From positions 1,366,501 through 1,430,500 of the forward strand of contig NC_073352.2 of NCBI RefSeq assembly GCF_027580225.2: 64,000 bases of DNA, in the 5' to 3' direction. Origin of the DNA: Misgurnus anguillicaudatus (taxonomy: Eukaryota > Chordata > Actinopteri > Cypriniformes > Cobitidae). Positions 10,217 through 19,934 of the stretch are shown here, piece after piece. The notes beneath the pieces are model-generated. The model saw only the letters and a program-made list of their open reading frames with translations, made no database searches and was not told the DNA's origin. Each line of letters begins with the position of its first letter. Position 1 is the first letter of the stretch. A program made the position numbers and the translations under genes.

Positions 10217-10922
10217 AGGTATAGCGGAAGATTTTCCCGAATTATTTAAAAGAACCGCCCCTCCGTATTTTTTAAAAAAATGCACACGAAACTCTCTACC
10301 TCCTCCCGAGAGGGAACGCCTGTTAAACGCGTGCACGAGACAGAGACAGAGAGAGAGAGAATGCAGGAGCTCAGTTCTTCTATTCGCTCTGTTTACAAGT
10401 TTCTGTCGGCATGTTTACCGTGTCTGTGCGGTTCGTGACTCGTGCCAGGGCTAGCATTGCTAATCATAACTTACATCAACTTTACTAGCAGTGATTTTAA
10501 ATGGATTTCTCCAAATAGCATGACAAAATATACCTTTCCTGTAGAAACTTCGCGTGGGAAGCCCAACCTGTCCTTTTAGCTCACACCAGCAGCCAGCGTG
10601 TGAAATAGTCTCCCATAAACACTCTGGTCTTGTTTCTTTCTTTATAGTCCTTTCTCTTCTTGTCATACAATTCATAGACACTTTTCTCTTGCGACCCTCA
10701 GACATTTTGAAAAAAAAAACACAGCGAGAACGCGAGCTACACTGACTGGTTGAAACCGTAGCACAACACACATACACGTGAAAGTGCGCATGTGCAGAAA
10801 GCGAACCGAGAGGCGAGCACGTACGACGGTTATACGTCAACATGTAATCAGAATGATTGACATCTGGGATGACCAATAACAGAGGTGATCCACACGGAAA
10901 ACGAAAATCTTCCGCTATACCT
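10217..10922. mobile_element. Kolobok-type non-autonomous transposon
   Basis: Near-perfect inverted termini AGGTATAGCGGAAGATTTTC (left) and its complement (right), flanked by TTAA at 10213-10216 and 10923-10926. TTAA duplication with RRG termini is the Kolobok signature, as opposed to CCY for piggyBac. The TTAA target lies in a CACTTAAGTG word of the surrounding repeat. A 138-codon minus ORF inside (10460-10876) has no recognisable domain. The excellent TIR match suggests a fairly young insertion. Confidence 0.85.
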
Positions 10923-10959
10923 TTAAGTGAACTTAAATGGAATACACTGCAATGACACT

Positions 10960-11400
10960 ATTTATTAACACACTTAATTAATTTTAACTTATAGTAAGTA
11001 CACTTTCATCGTAATATTTATAAACACACTTAAGTGCACTTTTAAAAATGCACTTTGTAATAATATTTAATTAATTTTAACTTATAGTAAGTACACTTTC
11101 ATCACAATATTTGACTAACACGCTTAAGGACACTTTTTAAAAATGCACTTTGTATTAATGTCTAATTAAGCTTAACTTAAAAAAAAGTATACTTTCATCA
11201 TAATATTTATAAACACACTTAAGTGCATGTTTAAAAATGCACTTTGTAATAATATCTAATTAATTTTAACTTATAGTAAGTACACTTTCATCACAATATT
11301 TCTTAACACACTTAAGTTTCATCACAATATTTCTTAACACACTTAAGTAAACTTTTTAAAAATGCACTTTGTATTAATGTCTAATTTAGTTTTACTTAAA
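10960..11400. repeat. 94-bp AT-rich tandem repeat
   Basis: The word ATGCACTTTGTA recurs at 11049, 11143, 11237 and 11362. The spacing is 94, 94 and 125, the last interval being longer by a 31-bp internal duplication of CACTTAAG..TTTCTTAACA. Units contain CACTTAAGTGCACTT palindromic words. Confidence 0.85.
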
Positions 11401-12660
11401 TGTAACCCTGGTTAAATAATTATAAATATTATTATTTTAAAAGTGTGCTTAAATATAATAGAGACTATTCATACATCTACATTTATTTCATAAATGACGA
11501 AATATATGTGAATAATTCAATCTGAATTATAAATCTGAAATGAGTAACAACCAATCGCAGTGTTGAATTGTTAGCTCCGCCGCTTTTTGCTTTCGTGTCT
11601 CAGTTCAGATGAGAGATGCAGAGCGACAGAGACACCCGATCTAACGCGAGAGTGTTTAATTAGATTAAATATGACTCCTAAACTGTTTAAAGTTCATATA
11701 AACTGAAGAAATCAGAATTTAACTTGCATATGTTCAATGATACAGCAAATGGACAAGTATTTGTCTAAATTGTAATTTATTATGATGATGGCACTTATGT
11801 ATGTATTTTATTTGTTTCCTGTATTATGTAAAATGGTTAATCATTATTGATACACAATATTGACTGCATATTCTGGTCTGTGATTAGGTCAGGTTTTTCC
11901 TTTCGTATGAACATTCCTTGAGCTGAATTTTCCTAATTGATGCCGAGCCTCCCATTTCGACCTGATTGGATCACGAATCTAGAGGAAAGGACAATTTTCT
12001 ATTTTAAATATTTTTCTTTAGACAAGTAAGAGGATACATTTCAGAAACTGTTTCCTTGTTTTGTTTGTTTATTGAACTGAAACATTTCAGAAGCACAATT
12101 TTGACAATTTAAGACTGATCAATACTCCAATTGATAAGAACTTTGAACTTGATTACTGATTTCAGTGTGTTACATATATAATTTGTACCATCTTTGTACA
12201 TTGATTGTGACTGTGATTTCTGTAAATGAGAAGTAATTTAGAGGTTGCACCCATAGTATATATAGTTCATTGTATTTTCATTGTTGTTTACTATTTTTTG
12301 TGATTGAGGAAAGAAAAAGAAAAATCTGATTCATAATTATTTGACTACCAAACTGTTTCATTGTCAGTGTAAGCATTGAAGTTTTTGTTTGTTTGCAATG
12401 CATTAAACTGAAATGAATACATATTTAAATAACTAGATTTGTTTTTCAGTATACATTACCATAGGTGGAGGCTTGCTCAAGTACAGTACATAACCATATT
12501 TCACATGCAATAGAAGTAGTTAAAGTACATACTGTAGAAAGATGCATTGAAACCACTTCACTGCAATCACAATTCAACTGCTTGAATTTAATTTTGTATA
12601 TTTGAATTTATTTGGCAAACTTGTATTTGAAACATTACATTTAATGAGTAATTAAATGTA
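11401..12660. other. Unassigned sequence between tandem-repeat blocks
   Basis: AT-rich with a short GC-richer island at about 11570-11660 (GCTCCGCCGC, GCAGAGCGACAGAGACA). No ORF above background and no confirmed exon. It could be the interior of the element whose sub-terminal repeats lie on either side. Confidence 0.4.
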
Positions 12661-12669
12661 CTGTTAATA

Positions 12670-13460
12670 TACATTAACTTATTTTTAATTTCACATTAAT
12701 TGCTTGACAGTAGATTGAACAGTGCACTTTAAGTATATTTTAAAAACACTAGAAGCAATTATTAAAGTAAATATAAAGTTGTATTAAAGACCCACATAAG
12801 TTGTTGCAAAAAAGCACTCTTAATGGCAACTTATTGGTTTTAATTTCAACTTAATATGTGATACATTTGAAATTAATTACATTAAATGTTTATTCAGTTC
12901 ACTGAAAACATTGGATTTAATCCACACTTAAGTTTATTGTTAACTGACATTAAAGTGTATTTTAAGTCACATTAATTGCATGTCATTATATTGTGTAGTG
13001 CACTTTAAGTATATTGTAAAAACACTAGAAGCAATTATGAAAGTAGATATAAAGTTGTAATAAAGTACCAATTAAGTTGTTAAAAAAAATCACTCTTAAT
13101 GGCAACTTATTACATTTTATTTCAACTTAATATATGATATATTTGAAATTAATTGCATTTAATTTGCATTCAGTGCACTGAAACCATTGCATTCAATTCA
13201 CACTTAAGAGTATTGTTAACAAACATTAAATTGTATTTTAAATCACATTAATTGCATGTAATTATATTGTGTAGTGCACTTTAAGTATATTGTAAAAACA
13301 CTAGAAGCAATTATGAAAGTAGATATAAAGTTGTAATAAAGTACCAATTAAGTTGTTCCAAAAAAAATCACTCTTAATGGCAACTTATTACATTTTATTT
13401 CAACTTAATATATGATATATTTGAAATTAATTACCGAAAAGATTGCATTTAATTCACACT
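12670..13460. repeat. 276-bp tandem repeat, about three copies
   Basis: AGTGCACTTTAAGTATAT recurs at 12721, 12997 and 13273, exactly 276 bp apart. Long stretches after each anchor (ACACTAGAAGCAATTATGAAAG and on) are nearly identical between the second and third copies. The units carry the same CACTTAAG and GTGCACTT words as the 94-bp block upstream. Confidence 0.88.
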
Positions 13461-13884
13461 TAAAGTGTAGTCGGCCTGTCTCCTTTTCCAAAGCGTTTTT
13501 CAAACATTGTGGACTCCGCCTTTAACAAAGCAGTTCAGACACTGAGAATGCACCCCAAGTGAGAGCAACATCTGTGCTAAAGGGATAGTTCACCCTAAAA
13601 TTAAAATGTTGTCATCATTTACTCATCCTCATGTTGTTCTAACTCATGTTAACCTGTATGAGTTTCTTTTTTCTGATGAACACAAAAGAAGATTTTTTTA
13701 GAAATTATGGTAAACACACAGCACATAGTGACCATTTGACTTCCATAGTAGGAATAGAAAAATATGATGGAATTTAATAGGTAACGTCAACTGTGTGCTT
13801 ACCATCACTGATCAACATATCTTCTTTTGTGTTCATCAGAAAAAAAGAAATTCATACAGGTTTAGAACAACATGAGGATGAGTA

Positions 13885-14917
13885 TGTAACAGTGGTCACC
13901 TAAACTCAATTTACTTTATAAAAAACTTTGGCCTAGGCGGGTTTCGAATCCGCGTCTACCACGCGGCGGCCTAACGCACTACCGCTGCGCCACCGTTTGG
14001 TCACGTGATTGGCGTCTTTCACCCCTAGGTAGATTGGCCAAGGTTATTTTATAATATAAAAAAACAAAATGTTCGGCCGCCAGACAGGTTTAACCCCGTC
14101 AAAGTGAAAGAGTTAGGCAAGTATCCCAGATAGCCAAAAACCATCCGTTACCACACAAACAAACAAAATCTCAATAGTTTATTAGTTAATTAAAAAAAAA
14201 CACGTCTTCACATTCCTGTAATGACCGCGTCTCTGGTTCGTTTCCGAACTGGCAGATTCATGTCCCACATCATTCATACATTGTACATAAAAAAGAAAAG
14301 AAACATTATGTAAATATTAAGTTCATTTCACATATATAAACATCACATTTACTTGCAAATCATGACAGAAGAAAATAACAACTAAGATAAATAAGAAAAA
14401 CAAACACGCTTGAATGTGCAGATGTGAATAGTGTGTGCATGTTATGATGTGCGTGTGTAGTAGTGGATGAATGAGCGTGGATAAGGATGGAGTACAGACA
14501 CTTTTTTGCTGTGATGAATTTCACTGTAGTGAAGTGTAAGGAACCTCTGGGACACACAAAGTCGGCTAATCTCATTCAGTCGATAGTTTAGCAAATTAGC
14601 TGTTGATCCGGGAGTCTGAGCACGTTGGAAGACCAAGCTCCGTGTTGCTCGCTCCGGTAGTAACAACAAGCATTTCTCCTGACCAAACGCCGTTCGTCCT
14701 CCCACAGCAGGCCAACACTCACACCAGGTAAACACAAACACTTCTTAGACGCGGTACTTCCGGGCTTGTCACACTCCCTTTTATCTCGTTTCCTTCACCA
14801 CGTGACTATAGCACGTCATCCATTTTCAAAAAAGCAGAAGTTAACAAATACTGTGCGTCCATTCAAAACATAAGGTGCTAATTTTTTCCTTTTTCTTTAT
14901 TTTTCCACATTGCCACA
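13885..14917 (-). mobile_element. Solo LTR, minus orientation, with tRNA-like segment
   Basis: A 1033-bp block with TG..CA ends (TGTAACAGTGG...TTGCCACA) splits the MITE, flanked by a 4-bp direct repeat AGTA at 13881-13884 and 14918-14921. Read on the minus strand it has a TATA-like ATAAAAGG (14777-14784) and, about 600 bp on, a poly(A) signal AATAAA (14178-14183), the order expected of an LTR. No coding sequence for retrotransposon proteins is present. Between the poly(A) signal and the end lies a tRNA-like segment. It lies about 190 bp from the TENT5D coding exon and points away from it. Confidence 0.72.
13929..13996 (-). other. tRNA-like segment with Pol III A and B boxes
   Basis: On the minus strand an A-box match TGGCGCAGCGG (13982-13992) is followed by a B-box-like GATTCGAAAC (near 13941-13950), at the spacing seen in tRNA genes. 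A T-arm can be folded, but no acceptor stem pairs with the 3' part. This is therefore a tRNA relic or internal Pol III promoter, not a functional tRNA gene. Confidence 0.5.
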
Positions 14918-15080
14918 AGTAAAGGACTGAATTTTCATTTTAAGGTTACTATTCCTTTAAGTCTTCAGATTGGTGGATAGTAGCTGCCAAAACCAAAGAA
15001 CAAAAGAAAGTAGGGTATTGAAAGATGGTGAGTAAAAATAACACAATTCCAATTTTGCATGAACTAACCCTTTATCTCTG

Positions 15081-15095
15081 TATGTATTTTCCCAG
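15081..15095 (+). other. 3' splice site before the TENT5D coding exon
   Basis: A pyrimidine-rich stretch TATGTATTTTCCCAG ends at 15095, 11 bases before the start codon. It implies at least one upstream non-coding exon, as in other TENT5 genes whose coding region is largely in one exon. The upstream exon was not located. Confidence 0.7.
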
Positions 15096-15106
15096 ATAAA
15101 GTGAAC

Positions 15107-18070
15107 ATGACAGAGATGGAAGATGACCGCCGGTTTCACAAACTGACACAAGAGCAGGTGGAGACCTTGGACCAAGTTCTCACAGAGGTCATTCCCATTC
15201 ATGGTAGGGGAAATTTCCCAACACTAGAAATCAACCCCAAGGACATCATCCACGTGGTCAGGGACAGGCTGATTTTGAAGAATATCAAGGTGAAAGATGT
15301 CCGTCTAAATGGCTCTACAGCCAGTCATGTACTTGTTAAAGAGAATAACACCAGCTACAAAGACTTGGATATCATCTTTGGTGTGGAACTTTCCAAACAG
15401 GAGGACTTTCAGATCATCAAGGAAGTGGTTCTGGGCTGTCTGCTGGACTTTCTCCCTAAAGGAGTCAACAAAGATAAAATCACAGCCCTGACCATGAAAG
15501 AGGCATATGTACAAAAAATGGTCAAAGTATTTACTGAGCAAGACCGTTGGAGCCTCATATCTCTTTCAAACAACAGTGGAAAGAATGTGGAGCTTAAGTT
15601 TGTCAACTCTTTACGTCGACAATTTGAATTTAGTGTGGATTCCTTTCAAATCATTCTTGACACCATGCTACAGTCATATTTGGAGGCTGAGAAGAAGCTT
15701 GGGGTTCAGTCAGCTCTTACAAAGTGCCCATCCCTCAACTCTGGTACAATGGGACATAACAACAATAATGACATCAACATGTCCTGTGAAACTGATAGCA
15801 TACAGAGTCTCAATGACAGTGACAGTTATAGTAAGGTCAATATAAGTCAAAAAGAACAGTCTACATGTTTAGAAAAAGAAACAACTCTTAAGACAGTTAA
15901 TAAAGTTGTAAACACAGAGATAAATGTGCCTGTGGAGCGAGCTTTAGAGCACCCTTTTGTGGTAGAGGACAAAAATGACCTTAAAAATGCATCTCTGTTT
16001 ACAGACACACTACCAGAGGAAAATACAAATGTAACAGGTATTGACTTAGGAAATGATAAAAAACTGTTTGTGGTAAAAAATGAAGGAACAAGTATAAAAG
16101 AAATCACATCCCAAAATAAAACACATATTAGTACAACAGATACTAACAAAACAGAAGGGTCAGTCAAAACCCAACCATGGTTAGAATTGGTACAAAAAGA
16201 CTTTTCTTGTCTTTCAACAACAGGAAGCAATGGTGACCGATGCACATTCCAGCCTGCTTCCATTACGTTTCTTACACAAACTGCATTAGAATCATATGCT
16301 GAGTATCCTCTAACACCACCTGCTAAGAAAAACAATCGAAGCTCACAAATGGTTGTTCTCAAGCATTCCTCACCTAAACCTCCTCGGAAAATGTCCAAAA
16401 AGACAACACATGTATCATGTTCACCTGAAAGATTTCTGTCAAATAATTCAAGTATTAATTCTTGTCAGGTTTTGCATCCACCAAAAGCTTACCCAAAGGA
16501 GTCATTACCTATGCAGGTGAAGTTGTCAGGTCTCACCACAAAAAACTTTGAATTATCCAGTGCCTCAGAAAGAGAACCAGAATCTAAACAACTAGACATT
16601 TGTACTGAAGCTTTTGCAGTTGCTACTTCTGAGAATTATGTGCATTCAGAAGAGACATCACCTTGTACTGGTATATCTACAGAGATAAACCTTCAATCTC
16701 AAGTGCAAAGCTCAGAGCCAGAGACTGGTAAAGCTACCCATGTCTTTGTTTTAAGTACTATGTCTGATCTGAAAAATCTTCCAACAGATCAAAACATGAA
16801 AAATCAGCCTATTGCTGAGAGGGTCCAGACAGCACCGTGTAAGGAATTGGCACCCCTTATTTATGTAAACTGTCAGCCTTTACCTCAGATTAATGACAGT
16901 TCAAGCTCACCTACCAAAAAAGAGAATACTGAGTCTTATGCCCAAGCTGATGAACCTATTTCTACTCAGCACTCAGACAAACTAAAAGATTGTCCCTTTG
17001 AAATGATAAATCCACTGACCACAAACAATTCTCCTTATTTGGAAATGCCTTCATACTCTGAAGACATGCCATCACTCCAGGTTCATAAATACCCTGTGCC
17101 CTCACTACCTACTCAGGAAACTCTTGTGCAATTTATACCAGCTGAAGAATCTCCAGTACTAATACCACATGTTTTAGAACCCCGTGTCTTTTCACCAAAG
17201 GCTCAAGGGCTCACAGTATCATCATCACATTCTACAAATCCATTAAAACTTTCCATATCCTCAACAGCAAGTCTAGAATCTTCTGAAGTCTCAGAAACAT
17301 TTTTAGAACCAGCTGTATGTCTGGATTTCCGAGACCCCTCTAAAATATCCCTTAAAGTCCTTCCGCAGATTTTGGAACCTTCTGCAGTATCATCACATAT
17401 GTTAAAAAATTCATCTGGCCCGACTTTGCTTTCCAAAAGCTCAGATCCATCAATTTTAGACACTAAGGATCCTTTACTTCCCTCAAAAGAGCTCCCTTGC
17501 ATTACGGTAATGGCTGAGAGCATGTATGGTGACTTTGAGCAGGCCATGGACCACCTGCGGTATAGGCTAATTGCAACACGCAACCCTGAAGAGATCAGGG
17601 GTGGAGGCTTGCTCAAGTACAGTAATTTGCTTGTCCGGGACTTTAAACCTGCCAGTGAGACTGAAATTAAAACACTGGAGCGCTACATGTGTTCACGCTT
17701 TTTTATTGACTTTCCTGATGTGAATGAGCAGCAGCGCAAGATTGAATCATACCTGCGCAACCATTTTGTTGGTGAGGAAAAAAGCAAATATGATTACTTG
17801 ATGACACTTCGGAGAGTGGTCAACGAGAGCACTGTGTGCCTGATGGGCCATGAGCGCCGTCAAACTCTCAATATGATTACTATTCTAGCACTCAGAGTCC
17901 TGGGTGAGCAAAATATTATCCCTAATGCCAACAATGTAACTTGCTACTACCAGCCTGCACCATACATGGCAGACCACAACTTAAGCAATTATTGTGTTGC
18001 AAATGGCCAGTCCCCACTTATATACCACCCTTACCCACTACACATACACATGCAGACCGGACTAGTTTAG
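15107..18070 (+). CDS. tent5d: TENT5D-like non-canonical poly(A) polymerase with large internal insertion
   Basis: A 987-residue member of the TENT5 (FAM46) nucleotidyltransferases, which lengthen poly(A) tails of selected mRNAs. Residues 1-190 match the family N-terminal half: EVIPIHGRGNFPT, a GS motif LNGSTASHVL (Gly69, Ser70), the metal-binding DLD (Asp86, Asp88) in YKDLDIIFG, the third acidic residue in NVELKF (Glu162), and LRRQFEFSVDSFQI. Residues 801-987 match the C-terminal half: AESMYGDFEQAM, RNPEEIRGGGLLKY, ERYMCSRFFIDFP, NESTVCLMGHERRQTL, CYYQPAPY. EINPKDIIHVV and KYDYLMTL favour TENT5D among the paralogues. Relatives are about 390 residues; here some 600 extra residues (about 190-800), rich in Ser, Thr, Asn, Lys and Glu, lie in a loop between the halves. 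The insert is fully in frame. A GTG codon at 15101 precedes the ATG, but 15107 is the natural start. Confidence 0.93.
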   Translation: MTEMEDDRRFHKLTQEQVETLDQVLTEVIPIHGRGNFPTLEINPKDIIHVVRDRLILKNIKVKDVRLNGSTASHVLVKENNTSYKDLDIIFGVELSKQEDFQIIKEVVLGCLLDFLPKGVNKDKITALTMKEAYVQKMVKVFTEQDRWSLISLSNNSGKNVELKFVNSLRRQFEFSVDSFQIILDTMLQSYLEAEKKLGVQSALTKCPSLNSGTMGHNNNNDINMSCETDSIQSLNDSDSYSKVNISQKEQSTCLEKETTLKTVNKVVNTEINVPVERALEHPFVVEDKNDLKNASLFTDTLPEENTNVTGIDLGNDKKLFVVKNEGTSIKEITSQNKTHISTTDTNKTEGSVKTQPWLELVQKDFSCLSTTGSNGDRCTFQPASITFLTQTALESYAEYPLTPPAKKNNRSSQMVVLKHSSPKPPRKMSKKTTHVSCSPERFLSNNSSINSCQVLHPPKAYPKESLPMQVKLSGLTTKNFELSSASEREPESKQLDICTEAFAVATSENYVHSEETSPCTGISTEINLQSQVQSSEPETGKATHVFVLSTMSDLKNLPTDQNMKNQPIAERVQTAPCKELAPLIYVNCQPLPQINDSSSSPTKKENTESYAQADEPISTQHSDKLKDCPFEMINPLTTNNSPYLEMPSYSEDMPSLQVHKYPVPSLPTQETLVQFIPAEESPVLIPHVLEPRVFSPKAQGLTVSSSHSTNPLKLSISSTASLESSEVSETFLEPAVCLDFRDPSKISLKVLPQILEPSAVSSHMLKNSSGPTLLSKSSDPSILDTKDPLLPSKELPCITVMAESMYGDFEQAMDHLRYRLIATRNPEEIRGGGLLKYSNLLVRDFKPASETEIKTLERYMCSRFFIDFPDVNEQQRKIESYLRNHFVGEEKSKYDYLMTLRRVVNESTVCLMGHERRQTLNMITILALRVLGEQNIIPNANNVTCYYQPAPYMADHNLSNYCVANGQSPLIYHPYPLHIHMQTGLV

Positions 18071-18726
18071 CTCTAGGTATGTACTGATATATTAATAGCT
18101 GCCACAGGACAAATCTTGGAGTCTTGCAACCTAAAATGTCTACTAAAAAAATTAAACCTTGATGATGAGAGACTGCATCGACAACAATAATCTTAAAAAC
18201 AGCTTCTGTGTTTAACACTTCATTAAACAATTATTTAGGTAGTGATACTGGATACAACTACAGTAAAAAAACTGCTTGACAGAAGATATACAGATTAATC
18301 TAGTATTGGAACAGTTTTAATAAGAACATGTAAAAATACTGGTGGTATTGCACCAACAAAATTCATTTCAATTGAATGAAGCGTAAACTATAAATGTGTC
18401 CGATGCCTTTGAGAAAACGAGAGTGAACATTTGGAGGATGAATGAGTGGAACAAACATACAAAAAGAGAAAACTAATAACTCTAGAAAGCAGCAACAGTT
18501 TGGCTGGGCATACTCTTCTCATAAGTGTTTGCTTATAAAACCAGCCAGTTGTAAAAAAAAAAATATATATATATATATATTGTTCTGATATAAAAGGTGA
18601 CTATTTGCTATTTTTAATGCTCTGCTGATGTAAAAAAAACAAGACAAATAATCATTATGCATCCAGTGCTTTATGACACAGCAAGGTACTTTTGTTGTCT
18701 TAAATGATTAAACTAGCTCTTGTACT
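18071..18726 (+). other. Probable TENT5D 3' UTR and AT microsatellite
   Basis: AT-rich non-coding sequence after the stop codon. ATTAAA words near 18147 and 18222 could serve as poly(A) signals, but none is compelling. A run of about 10 AT dinucleotides occupies 18563-18581. Confidence 0.45.
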
Positions 18727-19934
18727 GTTTATGCCAGGGGTGGGCAAACTACAGCCGACCATCACTCTCATCCAGCCCTAAAAGCATATTTATGTATAAA
18801 ATATTGCAATACAATCAAAGTTGTTAGTCTACAAACTACTGACATTAAGTGCAAAAATGAAATACAAAACATAAAGATAAACTACTTCAGCAAAATCCTT
18901 CACAGCATCAGACAGAAGGAGAAATGTGTGATTAAGAAGGTAAAAAAGTTTTGCCGTTTTGAGGCGAAAAGCACATGTTTTCGCGGCAAATGCGCCGCCA
19001 ATATTGCATCATTCACTTCGCCCCACGTGAGGACGCGTCTGATCGCGTCTTTGCATTGACATGTCATCTACTTGTGCAGATCGTTGAGCTCGCGTCTGGT
19101 GTGAACCCACAGTTACTGTTACTATAGTACACACAGACAAGGCTTAGCTTAAGCCAGGACTATGCCTTATTTAAATTAGGATATTAAAGTCAATTTTATA
19201 AAATGCCTCAGAAAAAGCATTACTGGTTTGCATCTTAAGGTCAAAACCAGTGCTCGAATTGAATCAAGTCTTATGGGGTTCCCCACCATGACATAGCAGC
19301 AAACCCAAAATGGCAACACATTACTACCTTAAAACACAAATGTATGATTTATGTAATACTTCCCAAAATATTTTTGTATAAAGGCTGGAAACTAATTTAT
19401 GAATCATTTCAAAATATTAAGTTTGACTAGATGGGACGTTAATGTGTTAGGCCTATAAGTGGTGTTTAAGTTGAGTGCAAGATAGGTGGGGCAAGTTGCT
19501 TTCTTTATTAGTCACTTCGTAGACTATTAATTTAACCATTTTACTCAAAATATCTGCTTCATTCAGCAAAAAGCTGTTCAAATAGCAAGGCTTTACTAAT
19601 AATATCATACCTAGATATTATTATTTTCAATGTTTTTGGTCACAATGCAGTTACTTTTGTTGTCATGACTTAGCAAAACTTTGCAATAACTAGGGGCGAT
19701 TCTATGTTTTTAATATTAGTATGATTCAGCCTCCAATGAGGATGTGATTTAAAATTATATATAAAAATAGTTTGAATACTACACTACGCTTTATTATTTT
19801 GCACAAATTTAGTTTGATAAACTCCTAAATATAATCAATCTTAAATAAGACACAGAGAGCAAATAGCGCTTTTAGGCACCATGGCCAGCACGCAACAGCG
19901 CAACAACGATACAAGGAAAAGCAATCCAATTTAA

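Larger units (their letters stand above)
13581..14956. mobile_element. TTAA-type MITE split by a solo LTR
   Basis: Left end AGGGATAGTTCACCC at 13581, an internal fold-back (TTCTTTTTTCTGATGAACAC against its complement at about 13835-13850), and a right end TTACTATTCCTTTAA finishing at 14956 with TTAA at 14957-14960. This is the abundant fish fold-back MITE. The left TTAA has decayed to CTAA. The right arm is cut near 13884 and resumes near 14918, where an LTR has inserted. Confidence 0.8.

Noticed and set aside
10460..10876. 138-codon minus ORF in the Kolobok-type element as a transposase
   Set aside because: Too short and without any transposase motif; Cys/Arg-rich text typical of chance reading.
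13929..13996. A functional tRNA gene on the minus strand
   Set aside because: A- and B-box-like motifs are present, but the 3' strand cannot pair with the bases before the D-arm to form an acceptor stem.
15847..16398. Minus-strand ORF of 183 codons over the TENT5D exon
   Set aside because: Shadow of the real coding strand; no recognisable protein features.
15670..17506. The TENT5D insert as a retained intron
   Set aside because: It is an exact in-frame open stretch of about 600 codons with no convincing GT..AG pair at the junctions of the conserved halves, so coding is the simpler reading, pending RNA data.
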